Shown: positions 1 to 8,352 of the stretch, piece by piece
How positions within the stretch are numbered: the stretch's first letter is position 1
Layout: each line of letters starts with the position of its first letter
Source: Rhodospirillaceae bacterium
Lineage (GTDB): Bacteria > Pseudomonadota > Alphaproteobacteria > UBA6615
Reading direction: 5' to 3'
Length of the DNA stretch: 40,814 nt
Assembly (NCBI GenBank): GCA_002713365.1
Contig: PASR01000016.1
Location: 1 to 40,814, forward strand
Notes under the pieces: model-generated
What the model saw: only the letters and a program-made list of their open reading frames with translations
What the model was told of the DNA's origin: nothing
Database searches by the model: none
Position numbers and translations under genes: made by a program

Positions 1-53
1 GATATCTGTAAGTAACTTTGATGATGCACCGGGGTGATTCCACGCAGCTTCAT
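1..53 (-). CDS. 5' end of an unidentified protein (partial)
   Basis: An ATG at 53-51 on the minus strand is preceded by GAGGT about five bases upstream and opens a frame that stays open to the window edge. The 17 visible residues begin MKLRGITPVHHQSY. There is no signal peptide or recognisable motif in so short a stretch, and I do not identify the family. If real, it is divergent from the AhpD-like gene at 261 and shares the 207-bp AT-rich region between them. The case rests on the ribosome binding site and the divergent layout only. Confidence 0.4.
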   Translation of the reverse strand, partial: MKLRGITPVHHQSYLQI

Positions 54-260
54 GGTGACCTCGTGATTGTATAAATAAATTTAAATGCAATTGGCGTTTC
101 ATAGAAAACATATTACAGAAAAGTAAATATTGGTAAACATTCGTTTGCAGTAACGCTTGGCATCATTGTATCCTATAATTATTTTATAAATACCATCTCG
201 TATCTATATCGAAATAATTTCATATATCATCGCAATAACTATAATAAGAAAGGAATATAA

Positions 261-890
261 ATGGCACTGTTACCTATGATATCTGATGAAGAGGCAGGAC
301 CTGAAGCTCAAGTCGTATTTAAACATTCAATAAAAATGTTTGGTAGAGTTGCTAACGCACTTCGCGTTGCAGCCCATTCACCTAAACTAGCACAGTCAAT
401 ATATGGCTTCGCCATGGCAGCTCTTCGTCAAGAAATCACCGAGGCCCTAGATGTTCGTACTAAAACACTAGTGATATTAAAGACCTCAATGTTAAACGGG
501 TGTAAATACTGAATTTCTCATAATGTAACGCTCGGTCGAGGGTTAGGTTTCGAAGAAGAGTTAATTTCTGCCATCGAGGGCGACTTCATAAATTCAAATA
601 AATTTACAGCAGCTGAGAAAGCAGCAATTAAATGGGCAGAAATATTAACTGAGAAGACCTACCGTGGTGAAAATCCGCAAGCGATGCCCGAGCTAAAAAA
701 ACATTATACTCATGAGCAAATAATCGAAATTACTATGGTTTCTTGTATGTTCAATTTTTGGAATCGTTTTACTGATAGCCTCCAAATAGATATTGAAGAT
801 TCACCCGTTATGGGTAAATTTTCTAAGTCCAAAAAACTTAAGAAAACTGATTACATTTCGTTTATGTGTGATTGCTGGTGGAATAAGTAA
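261..890 (+). CDS. AhpD/carboxymuconolactone decarboxylase-like probable selenoprotein (CxxU, TGA at 510-512)
   Basis: This is a single frame of 209 residues interrupted only by TGA at codon 84. The flanking sequence reads NGCKY-(TGA)-ISHN, so the stop sits exactly at the second cysteine of the CxxC...H redox motif of AhpD-like and carboxymuconolactone decarboxylase proteins (Cys81, Sec84, His87). The frame continues with normal family sequence to TAA at 888-890, with no frameshift or other stop. A hairpin resembling a bacterial SECIS lies at 526-545. Members of the family act as alkylhydroperoxidases or thiol reductases, and Sec-containing AhpD-like proteins have been reported in marine metagenomes. 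AAGGAATATAA precedes the ATG. Neither SelA/B/D nor tRNA-Sec is in the window, so their presence elsewhere is assumed. The alternative is a nonsense mutation or sequence error. A standard gene caller would report two fragments, 261-512 and 684-890. Confidence 0.8.
526..545 (+). promoter_or_regulatory. Candidate bacterial SECIS hairpin
   Basis: Downstream of the TGA at 510-512, UAAC (526-529) pairs with GUUA (542-545) and CUC (531-533) with GAG (538-540), separated by one G/G mismatch (530/541). The loop is GGUC (534-537). Known bacterial SECIS elements are short hairpins just after the UGA, with a small loop starting with G, often GGU, about 16-37 nt from the UGA. Here 21 nt separate UGA from the loop. 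The hairpin is inside the coding sequence, as expected in bacteria. Hand-folded; no energy was calculated. Confidence 0.65.
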
Positions 891-951
891 AATATATAAT
901 TATACTGATTAAAAATACTTCTTAAATAGCAAACCCAAGAGATTAATCATA

Positions 952-2574
952 ATGATAGAAACTTTTGATTATGTTATTATAGGAGCAGGATCAGCCGGGT
1001 GTGTTTTAGCAAATAGATTATCCGCCAGTGGCGCCACTGTTTGCCTTTTAGAAGCAGGGCCACGCGATCGCAACCCTTTCATACATATTCCGGCCGGGTT
1101 TATAAAAACGCTAGTAAACCCAAATTTAAACTGGCTCTATAAAACAGAACCCGGCTTAGGAACTGCCGGACGGAGTATTGCTACACCGCGTGGAAAAACA
1201 CTAGGAGGGTCTAGTTCAATAAACGGCCATATTTATAATCGAGGACAGCAATTAGATTTTAATACATGGGGACAACTAGGTAATCGTGGTTGGAGTTTTG
1301 AAGAGGTTGTGCCTTATTTTAAGAAAAGTGAACGGCGAATTGGCTATGGGGATGATAAATTTCGTGGGCGAAATGGTGAACTATTAGTTACAGACGTTAC
1401 TGAGCCCGATCAGGTTAGTGATGCATTTATTAAAGGGGTAGTTAATCTTGGAATTCCTTTAAGTCAGGACTACAACGGAGCCATACAAGAGGGCGTAAAC
1501 TACTTTCAACGCACAATTTTCTCCGGCCGACGCATCAGCGCAGCAAAGGCATTTTTAGAGCCGGCACATAAGCGGAAGAATCTAAAAATTTTAACCAACA
1601 GACATGTTACAGAAATAATTTTTGATAAACGCACCGCCATAGGCGTTAAATACTTATTAGGAGGCGTTGAACAAGAAATACACGCCCGCAAAGAGGTTCT
1701 GCTTTCCGCCGGCGCAATTGCTTCACCGCAACTACTTCAAGTATCAGGGGTCGGCAATCCTGACTTGCTAAATAAAATAGGTGTTTCAACCATATGTGCA
1801 TTGCCAGGTGTCGGCGAAAATCTCTCAGATCACTATGGTGTCAGACTTGCTGCTCGCGTTCGAGGTGTACAGACAATTAATGAACGCACTAGAGGCTTAA
1901 GGCTAGCTGCCGAATTAACAAATTACCTAGTATTTCGCAAAGGGGTCCTGGCTCAATCACCAGGAGTGGTATTAGCCCTCTGCAAATCCAATAAAGTATA
2001 TGACAGGCCCGACCTACAAGTAATTTTTGCTCCGGCAAGTTACAAGGAAGATGCTGCTTATAAACTTGATAACTTCCCCGGCATAACTATTGGTTCATGG
2101 CCTATGCGCCCTGAAAGTAGAGGATATGTACATGCCCTTAGCAGAAACATGAAAGACAAACCATTGATACAGCCTAATTACCTGAAGGCCGAAGCAGATC
2201 AACAACTTTTGCTTTCAGGTATGAAGTTATCTCGACAAATGCTTCAAACGCCTGAACTAGCAAAGTGGTATCAGGAAGAGACCACTCCAGGCAAAAGCCT
2301 CCAAGGTGATGATGAACTTCTCGATTATGCCCGAAAACACGGAACTACAATTTTTCACCTGATGGGAACCTGTAAAATGGGTCCTTCTTATGACCAAAAT
2401 GCAGTAGTTAATGATGAACTAAAGATACACGGGCTAGACGGAATAAGGGTTGTCGACACTTCCATAATTCCAACGGCACACTCTGCCAATACAAATGCGG
2501 TCACAATAATGATTGCAGAAAAAGCCTCTGATATGATTTTAGGCAACCAGCCTCTACCAGCCGTCACACTTTAG
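952..2574 (+). CDS. GMC family FAD-dependent oxidoreductase (choline/alcohol dehydrogenase-like)
   Basis: This 540-residue flavoprotein oxidises an alcohol to an aldehyde or ketone using FAD. The N-terminal dinucleotide-binding motif GAGSAGC (from residue 11) and the GMC signature around RGKTLGGSSSING are clear. The C-terminal region carries FHLMGTCKMG, with the likely catalytic His, and SANTNAVTIMIAEKAS, with the second active-site position. Length and layout match choline dehydrogenase-like proteins, which cover many substrates, so BetA is not claimed. No signal peptide is seen, so it is probably cytoplasmic. It starts 61 bp after the AhpD-like selenoprotein on the same strand and may be cotranscribed. 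The substrate is unknown; the neighbours point to a catabolic role. Confidence 0.88.
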   Translation: MIETFDYVIIGAGSAGCVLANRLSASGATVCLLEAGPRDRNPFIHIPAGFIKTLVNPNLNWLYKTEPGLGTAGRSIATPRGKTLGGSSSINGHIYNRGQQLDFNTWGQLGNRGWSFEEVVPYFKKSERRIGYGDDKFRGRNGELLVTDVTEPDQVSDAFIKGVVNLGIPLSQDYNGAIQEGVNYFQRTIFSGRRISAAKAFLEPAHKRKNLKILTNRHVTEIIFDKRTAIGVKYLLGGVEQEIHARKEVLLSAGAIASPQLLQVSGVGNPDLLNKIGVSTICALPGVGENLSDHYGVRLAARVRGVQTINERTRGLRLAAELTNYLVFRKGVLAQSPGVVLALCKSNKVYDRPDLQVIFAPASYKEDAAYKLDNFPGITIGSWPMRPESRGYVHALSRNMKDKPLIQPNYLKAEADQQLLLSGMKLSRQMLQTPELAKWYQEETTPGKSLQGDDELLDYARKHGTTIFHLMGTCKMGPSYDQNAVVNDELKIHGLDGIRVVDTSIIPTAHSANTNAVTIMIAEKASDMILGNQPLPAVTL

Positions 2575-2613
2575 ACTAAAGTTAAGTCTACCCTACAAAA
2601 GAAATTTAGAGCC

Positions 2614-3036
2614 TTATTTATCGCTTTCCATATTCTTAACAGCCTTGTCATAACTTAATTCTGCATCTTGAGAGGCCTGGCCAGCAATTGCGTTATAATC
2701 CTGCTGTAAATCTCCAGTTCCAGTAGGGCTTTTTACAGTAAAAAAGACAGCAGGCCCATCAATGGCCCTACTTCTATGATTAACATTTCGAGGAATATGA
2801 ATTATATCTCCTCTTTCAACGATCTTCTCTTCATCACCCAATATGTAATGTAACTTGCCTTCCAAAATTAAGGTCCATTGTTCTTCATTGGGGTGCATGT
2901 GAAGGCCCGACCCTTCGCCCTCCGGTTTTGTTACCACTCCCGCCTTCATGTATTCACCCGCAGCCTCTTGTAAAATCATGTTTGGGTTTTCATCTGGATT
3001 TCTTTTTGACATTTCTTTTACAACATAAAAAGGCAT
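2614..3036 (-). CDS. Cupin domain protein
   Basis: A small single-domain cupin of 140 residues. The first cupin motif is seen as GLHMHPNEEQWTLILEG, with two His and a Glu as likely metal ligands. The second is GDIIHIPRNVNHRSRAI, with a further His. Such proteins are metal-dependent dioxygenases, isomerases or sensors of small molecules, and the substrate cannot be deduced. I start at the ATG at 3036, because GAGGAG lies seven bases upstream; an upstream TTG at 3051 would place that Shine-Dalgarno sequence inside the gene. It converges on the GMC oxidoreductase (39 bp between stops) and diverges from the Mo-hydroxylase operon. Confidence 0.8.
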   Translation of the reverse strand: MPFYVVKEMSKRNPDENPNMILQEAAGEYMKAGVVTKPEGEGSGLHMHPNEEQWTLILEGKLHYILGDEEKIVERGDIIHIPRNVNHRSRAIDGPAVFFTVKSPTGTGDLQQDYNAIAGQASQDAELSYDKAVKNMESDK

Positions 3037-3346
3037 TAAAATTCTCCTCAAAAATAACCTATTATTATTTTAAAATTAATTAAAAATATTATAGTATTTG
3101 ATAATTTTACTTTTTAAATACACAGTTCAGGACTTCAATAAAAGAACTTAACAGCTTATTTTTATATACACTATAAATAAAATAAATTGCTTAATTGATA
3201 ATAAATATAAAAATACAACCAAAACCTTTTGTAATATACCTAACTTAATGTAAATATTTACTTTAGGGGCTATTCCAATGGGGCCATCCCATGTAACCTT
3301 GAGAGCCTAAGAGAATCAGGTATAGATAACGCCACAGGAAAGCAAT
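3037..3346. other. AT-rich divergent intergenic region before the Mo-hydroxylase operon
   Basis: About 310 bp with no credible gene on either strand. It must hold the divergent promoters of the cupin and Mo-hydroxylase genes. The only structure I see is a 5-bp hairpin, ATGGG/CCCAT (3278-3282 with 3288-3292, loop GCCAT), in the probable 5' leader of the operon. I do not recognise a riboswitch. Confidence 0.4.
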
Positions 3347-4216
3347 ATGACTAATATACAGTACCTAGCTCCAACTACACTTGATGAGGCAGTAAGCCTC
3401 TATGCCGCGGCTGCTGGCTCAGCTCGTATCCTAGCAGGTGGAACAGATCTTCTTGTGCAGCTGCGGTCAGGAATGATAAACCCAGGTATAATAATAGATA
3501 TAAAAAAAATCAAAGAGCTAAATAGCATAGAACAAAAAGCTGACGGCAGTTTCGTAGTTGGCGCATCAGTATCAGGCACCCAACTAGCTAAACACTCAAG
3601 CTTTGGAAAAACTTGGCCTGGTGTCCTTGAAGCATTGAACCTAATAGGTTCTACACAGGTACAGGGTAGAGCATCTCTTGGAGGTAATCTATGCAATGGT
3701 TCTCCTGCTGGCGACAGTATACCAGCTCTGATAGCTGCGGAAGCTACTGTCAATATACAAGGGCCTAATGGCAGCCGCCAACTAGCTGTAAAAGACGTCC
3801 TATCTGGCCCCGGCAGCACTAACCTATCTCAAGATGAAATTGCGGTAAATTTTATATTCCCAACTCGCCAATTAGGCTCAGGTGATGCGTATTTACGAAT
3901 GATACCAAGAACCGAAATGGATATTGCTGTAGTTGGTTGCGGTGTAAATTTGACCCTTGAAAATAATATATGCACCTCAGCAACAGTTGGACTAGGCGCA
4001 GTAGCACCAGTTGTTTTAGAGGTTGAAGCAGCCGCAGAAGCACTTGTTGGTAATAAAATCGAAGAAGAAACCTTAGAAAGAGCTGCTGAAGCTTGTCGGG
4101 CTGTTTGCAACCCCATTGATGACAAGAGAGGGACAATTGCTTACCGCACAAAAGTAGCAGGAGTTTTAATGAAAAGAGCCGCGACAATTGCAAGTCAACG
4201 CGCAGAAGGAGCCTAA
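3347..4216 (+). CDS. Molybdenum hydroxylase, FAD-binding medium subunit
   Basis: This 289-residue FAD subunit belongs to the xanthine dehydrogenase/CO dehydrogenase superfamily and passes electrons from the 2Fe-2S subunit to the final acceptor. The two FAD motifs are present: AGGTDLLVQLRSG near residue 30 and GRASLGGNLCNGSPAGDS near residue 107, which contacts the FAD diphosphate. Length is typical of CoxM or HcrB-type subunits. It is first in the order medium-small-large, the layout of bacterial three-gene hydroxylases, with three bases to the next gene. The general role is certain; the substrate of the complex is not. Confidence 0.9.
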   Translation: MTNIQYLAPTTLDEAVSLYAAAAGSARILAGGTDLLVQLRSGMINPGIIIDIKKIKELNSIEQKADGSFVVGASVSGTQLAKHSSFGKTWPGVLEALNLIGSTQVQGRASLGGNLCNGSPAGDSIPALIAAEATVNIQGPNGSRQLAVKDVLSGPGSTNLSQDEIAVNFIFPTRQLGSGDAYLRMIPRTEMDIAVVGCGVNLTLENNICTSATVGLGAVAPVVLEVEAAAEALVGNKIEEETLERAAEACRAVCNPIDDKRGTIAYRTKVAGVLMKRAATIASQRAEGA

Positions 4217-4219
4217 AAT

Positions 4220-4699
4220 ATGGCTAAAATGCATGTTTCTACTACTATAAATGGTGAGCCAGAGGAGTTTCTCTGCGAACCCAACGAAACTATGTTAGAT
4301 GTATTACGGGATCGTCTAAACCTAACGGGCTCTAAAGAAGGCTGTGGATCAGGAGATTGCGGAGCCTGCAGTATAATGCTGAACGACACTTTAGTTTGCT
4401 CCTGCCTCATGCTTGGTGCCGAGGCAGAAGGAGCAGAGATAAAAACAATAGAAGGTATGGCTGACGGGCTCAGCCTTCATCCATTACAGCAAAAGTTTCT
4501 TGAATCTGCCGCACTGCAATGCGGGATTTGTACTCCAGGAATGTTAGTTGCTGCCAAGGCACTTCTTGATGAAAACCCTGATCCTACAGAAACTGAGGTT
4601 AGATTCTGGCTAGCAGGTAATCTCTGCCGCTGCACGGGATATGATAAAATAGTAAGGGCAGTACTAGATACCGCAGAAGAAATTCGAGGGAAAGCATAA
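4220..4699 (+). CDS. Molybdenum hydroxylase, 2Fe-2S small subunit
   Basis: The 159-residue iron-sulfur subunit has two [2Fe-2S] domains. The plant-ferredoxin-like N-terminal domain shows GCGSGDCGACSIML plus a later Cys. The C-terminal helical domain shows CGICTPGML and CRCTGYDK. It moves electrons from the molybdenum centre to FAD. Length is normal. Its stop TAA overlaps the ATG of the large subunit by one base (TAATG), implying translational coupling in one operon. Confidence 0.93.
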   Translation: MAKMHVSTTINGEPEEFLCEPNETMLDVLRDRLNLTGSKEGCGSGDCGACSIMLNDTLVCSCLMLGAEAEGAEIKTIEGMADGLSLHPLQQKFLESAALQCGICTPGMLVAAKALLDENPDPTETEVRFWLAGNLCRCTGYDKIVRAVLDTAEEIRGKA

Positions 4700-6942
4700 T
4701 GAACAAAAATAAATGGATTGGGGAACGCACAATTCGCCCGGACGGAGCAGATAAGGTTACAGGGCGCGCTAGTTTTGCAGCTGACACTACAATGCCCGGG
4801 ATGATTTGGGGGAGTGTATTACGTAGCCCTCACCCTCACGCAAGTATTGTTAATATAGATATAACTAAAGCCGCCTCGCTCCCGGGTGTTAAGGCGATAG
4901 TTACAGCAAAAGATATTGTGGACTTTCCTTTTGATACTCCCGCTCCTCTAGGAATTCAAGATATGCGATGGATGACTAGAAACGTAATGGCACGAGAAAA
5001 AGCTCTTTTTCACGGACATCCTGTTGCTGCAGTAGCCGCTACATCAGAAGAAATTGCTGCCGAAGCATGTAAACTAATTGAAGTTAATTATGAAGTACTA
5101 CCATGGGTTATTGAGCTTGAAGAAGCCATTAAACCAAATGCACCAATTCTACATAATATTTTAGAATTTGACGGTAAGCCATCAAATATTGCAGGAACAC
5201 TAGAACATAAAAAAGGAGATATAGAACTCGGCTTTCAAGAAGCAGATACAATAATAGAACGCAGCTTTACTACTCGACCAGTCCATCAAGGTTATATTGA
5301 ACCTCATGCTTGCCTAGTAAGCGTTACCGCTGATGGAAAAGCTACTATTTGGAGTTCTAGTCAAGGGCAGTTTATGGTCCGTGCCATGACTTCCATGCTT
5401 ACGGGAATACCTCAAAGCGACATTAGAGCCATCCCTGCCGAAATTGGCGGAGGGTTTGGAGGTAAAACTATAATATACCTGGAACCTATTGCAACTGTGC
5501 TAGCACAAAAATCAGGTCACCCAGTTAAAATGGTTATGAGTAGAGAAGACGTTATGAGGGCAACAGGCCCAACGTCTGGGTCAATGAGTAAAGTAAAAAT
5601 TGGCGCGAAAAAAGACGGAACAATAGTTTCTGTTCAAGGAACTTTTTACTTACAAGCTGGTTGTCTACCTGGTTCTCCAATTAGGGGGGCAGCGGGCTGC
5701 GCATTTGCGCCTTATGATATACCCAATGTTCATTCTCTCGGTTATGACGTTGTCTCAAATAGATCAAAAGTTGCAGCTTATAGAGCGCCTGGAGCACCGA
5801 TTGGTGCTTTCGCAGTTGAGTCCGTTCTTGATGAAATTGCAGAAGAAATTGGCATGGATCCATTGGCTCTAAGGCTAAAAAACGCAGCGAGAGAAGGAAC
5901 AAAGGCCGCGCATGGGCCAGTTTACCCCCGTATGGGCTACGCCGAAACTCTCGAAGCAGCTATAGAACACCCTCATAACAAAGTAGCTCTAGGAAACCTT
6001 CAAGGTAGAGGCGTTGCAAGTGGATTTTGGTTCAATGCTGGAGGAGAGTCTAGCGCCCAGGTTAATGTCACAGAAGATGGAAATGTAGTTGTAACAACTG
6101 GCCATCCAGATGTTGGCGGTTCACGCGCTTCAATTGCTAACATTACGGCTGAGCTACTTGGAATTGACTATCAACGTGTATCAGTACTTATCGGAGATAC
6201 TGCTACTATAGGTTATAGCAATCTTACTGGTGGTAGTCGGGTGTTATTTGCTTCCGGCATGGCCGTGACAGATTCTACTGAAAAAGTTATAAAATCACTC
6301 CGCGAGCGTGCTGCTATTATATGGGATATTGATCCTGATGCAGTTACCTGGGAAGAAGGTGAGGCGCGACCAGCAGGGGCTAATGCAGGAATGTTTGAAC
6401 CGCTATCACTGGAAGATATTGCTGACAGGGCCACTGAAACTGGCGGACCAATAGGGGCAGGAGCTCAGTTAAATACTGCGGGAGCAGAGGGAGGTTTTGC
6501 CACACATATATGTGATGTTGAAGTAGATATTGAGCTAGGCATCGTTAGGATACTGCGGTACACCTCTTTTCAAGATGTAGGCCGAGCAGTCCATCCCAGC
6601 TATGTTGAAGGGCAAATGCAGGGGGGTGTAGCACAAGGAATTGGCTGGGCTCTAAATGAAGAATACATATATAATAAGGACGGTATAGTTGATAACCCCG
6701 GCTTTCTTGATTATAGAATGCCAGTTTGTTCCGACCTCCCGATGCTAGACACTGTAATGATTGAAATACCTAACCCCAAACACCCTCAAGGCGTTCGTGG
6801 AGTAGGTGAGGTTCCTCTAGTGCCGCCTTTAGCAGCAATCCGAAATGCTATCTATAATGCTCTTGGAATTCGATTCTACAGCCTTCCGATGTCTCCGCCT
6901 GTAGTTTTAGAGGCCTTGGATATTTCTCAAGCAGCTGAGTAA
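4699..6942 (+). CDS. Molybdenum hydroxylase, Mo-cofactor-binding large subunit
   Basis: This 747-residue catalytic subunit hydroxylates its substrate with water-derived oxygen at a molybdopterin centre. Visible family motifs include EIGGGFGGKT near residue 248, QGGVAQGIGWAL in the C-terminal half, and GVRGVGEVPLVPP near residue 700, where the Glu of GVGE is the expected general base. The active-site loop reads AYRAPGAP near residue 358. It lacks the AYRCSFR signature of true (form I) CO dehydrogenase and the AYRGAGR of form II, so a CoxL call is not supported. It is closer in type to hydroxylases of aromatic or N-heterocyclic compounds or of CoA thioesters. No Moco insertion chaperone (XdhC/CoxF type) lies next to it. 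Confidence 0.9.
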   Translation: MNKNKWIGERTIRPDGADKVTGRASFAADTTMPGMIWGSVLRSPHPHASIVNIDITKAASLPGVKAIVTAKDIVDFPFDTPAPLGIQDMRWMTRNVMAREKALFHGHPVAAVAATSEEIAAEACKLIEVNYEVLPWVIELEEAIKPNAPILHNILEFDGKPSNIAGTLEHKKGDIELGFQEADTIIERSFTTRPVHQGYIEPHACLVSVTADGKATIWSSSQGQFMVRAMTSMLTGIPQSDIRAIPAEIGGGFGGKTIIYLEPIATVLAQKSGHPVKMVMSREDVMRATGPTSGSMSKVKIGAKKDGTIVSVQGTFYLQAGCLPGSPIRGAAGCAFAPYDIPNVHSLGYDVVSNRSKVAAYRAPGAPIGAFAVESVLDEIAEEIGMDPLALRLKNAAREGTKAAHGPVYPRMGYAETLEAAIEHPHNKVALGNLQGRGVASGFWFNAGGESSAQVNVTEDGNVVVTTGHPDVGGSRASIANITAELLGIDYQRVSVLIGDTATIGYSNLTGGSRVLFASGMAVTDSTEKVIKSLRERAAIIWDIDPDAVTWEEGEARPAGANAGMFEPLSLEDIADRATETGGPIGAGAQLNTAGAEGGFATHICDVEVDIELGIVRILRYTSFQDVGRAVHPSYVEGQMQGGVAQGIGWALNEEYIYNKDGIVDNPGFLDYRMPVCSDLPMLDTVMIEIPNPKHPQGVRGVGEVPLVPPLAAIRNAIYNALGIRFYSLPMSPPVVLEALDISQAAE

Positions 6943-7234
6943 GGTAAGTTGAACCAGTCTTAAAAATGATTAAGCCATAGCTACTATATATAAAGCACTA
7001 ACTCTATAGTTTTACATTGATAGATTAGCTATAAGATTGGTCTATCACTGCACTTGCGGATCAAAAAAATGGGTTCGGTTTGTTGTGTTAAGGAACCTAT
7101 AGTGGGCAATTTATTCATCTGGAATAAAATAATCCACGTGTTTTCTATAAATAACTTTAAGTATTATGGCTAAAAATTAGTCCTATAAAAAGCTTACTTC
7201 CAATAAAGATATTTACCGTATAGGAGAAAATTTT
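6943..7234. other. Intergenic gap with no gene seen
   Basis: A 292-bp AT-rich gap between the Mo-hydroxylase operon and the HAD gene. I see no coding frame with a ribosome binding site and no U-tailed terminator. A weak 7-bp inverted repeat, TGATAGA (7018-7024) with TCTATCA (7041-7047), is the only structure noted. The last bases, TAGGAGAAAATTTT, are the Shine-Dalgarno region of the HAD gene. Confidence 0.4.
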
Positions 7235-7966
7235 ATGGGACCTTCAGTATCTAAAAATCTAAAAAAAGACATAAAACTTTTAATGTTCGACCAATACGGC
7301 ACACTTGTTGATATTCAAAAAGGATTAACTGATATGGTGACACCCTTCCTTCAAACAAAAGGATGGAAAGGAAACCCTAATCAATTAGTTACCTGGTGGA
7401 GAAGAACTCATTTCGAAGACTCTATGATTGATTCACTCATAGACAGTGGACACACCACCTATAGAAAAATTGGAGAAAGAGCAGTAAGTCATGTTCTCAA
7501 AAGAGCCAATATTGATGTTACTCAAACAGAAATTGCATGGCTTGTCTCTCAGATAGAAAAACTAAAACCATTTCCAGATGTAATAACGAATTTGCAACGC
7601 CTAAATACAGAATACAAGCTTTCTATATTATCCAATGGTGATAGAGATATGCTGAAAGCCTCAAAAAAATATATTGATTTTAATTTTGATGCAACTATAT
7701 CCGTCGAGGAAGCAGGTGCATTCAAACCACACAAAAATACTTATTCAAAAGCAGAAGAAATAATAAATAACAAATATAAAAACATAAAAAGAAAAAACAT
7801 TCTTTTTGTAGCTAATCATGCCTTCGATTGCATAGGAGCAAAAGCTTGGGGTTTTAAAACCGCCTTTATAGACCGAAGGCAGAGACCTTTTGGAAGTAGC
7901 CCTCACCAACCAGATTTAATCGTTAAAAATTTTCATGAATTAGCAAATAGTCTCGTCGGAAATTAA
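7235..7966 (+). CDS. HAD-superfamily hydrolase, type II haloacid dehalogenase-like
   Basis: A 243-residue HAD protein. Motif I is MFDQYGTLVD, with Asp19 as nucleophile and the aromatic Tyr and Thr-Leu typical of L-2-haloacid dehalogenases (usual form DAYGTLFD). Motif II is SILSNGD, motif III is the Lys in GAFKPHKNTY, and the acidic motif IV region reads FVANHAFDCIGAKAWGF, like the family's V(S/A)xNxxDxxGA. It probably removes halide or phosphate from a small carboxylate. A good ribosome binding site (TAGGAG) precedes the ATG. It stands alone between two intergenic gaps. Dehalogenase versus phosphatase activity cannot be settled from sequence. Confidence 0.8.
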   Translation: MGPSVSKNLKKDIKLLMFDQYGTLVDIQKGLTDMVTPFLQTKGWKGNPNQLVTWWRRTHFEDSMIDSLIDSGHTTYRKIGERAVSHVLKRANIDVTQTEIAWLVSQIEKLKPFPDVITNLQRLNTEYKLSILSNGDRDMLKASKKYIDFNFDATISVEEAGAFKPHKNTYSKAEEIINNKYKNIKRKNILFVANHAFDCIGAKAWGFKTAFIDRRQRPFGSSPHQPDLIVKNFHELANSLVGN

Positions 7967-8035
7967 ATTCCAACTAATCACTTATGTTGACAATCAAAAA
8001 ACACTGGACTTCGATACAGATCTACTAATCCGTCT

Positions 8036-8257
8036 CTAATTACGCCAAAATGATTTAGTTAAAGCTTCGTCATTGGAATTAGTAATAGAAGGATAACTAT
8101 TATTCAAACCTAGACCAATAGAGTTTGCATACTGTTTTCTAATATTGGTTCTTCGATTTGTTCGCCTGAGAGACAAAGTATTCACTTCAGGTAGACAAAT
8201 TGCAAAACACACACCAAACCAAGCACTAAAAATAAGCAAATATTGCCACCAAGACAT
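8036..8257 (-). CDS. Small single-pass membrane protein of unknown function
   Basis: A 73-residue frame with a perfect GGAGG seven bases before the ATG, the main reason to accept it. Residues about 4-22 (WWQYLLIFSAWFGVCFAICL) form a hydrophobic helix. A basic stretch, LRRTNRRTNIRK, follows, then a polar tail ending SFWRN. This fits a small inner-membrane protein with its tail in the cytoplasm. I recognise no family. It lies downstream of the SDR pair on the same strand, about 95 bp away, and converges on the HAD gene. Confidence 0.5.
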   Translation of the reverse strand: MSWWQYLLIFSAWFGVCFAICLPEVNTLSLRRTNRRTNIRKQYANSIGLGLNNSYPSITNSNDEALTKSFWRN

Positions 8258-8352
8258 CGCGCAACCTCCAAAGATTTTATAAACCTATTAATCTTATTAA
8301 TTATAAAATATTTTATCAAGAATTTTGCATGCAAACTTAGTTCACTTTCTAG

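Noticed and set aside
261-512. Treating 261-512 and 684-890 as two genes or a plain pseudogene
   Set aside because: Both pieces are in the same frame, joined by uninterrupted family sequence except for the TGA at the CxxC position, with a SECIS-like hairpin after it.
3037-3346. Riboswitch in the leader of the Mo-hydroxylase operon
   Set aside because: Only a 5-bp hairpin is visible and no conserved riboswitch core could be matched by eye.
3347-6942. Calling the operon aerobic CO dehydrogenase (coxMSL)
   Set aside because: The large subunit has AYRAPGAP and not the CO dehydrogenase active-site loop; gene order alone is shared with many hydroxylases.
7018-7047. Inverted repeat TGATAGA/TCTATCA as a terminator for the Mo-hydroxylase operon
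   Set aside because: Weak AT-rich 7-bp stem with a 16-base loop and no T-tract.
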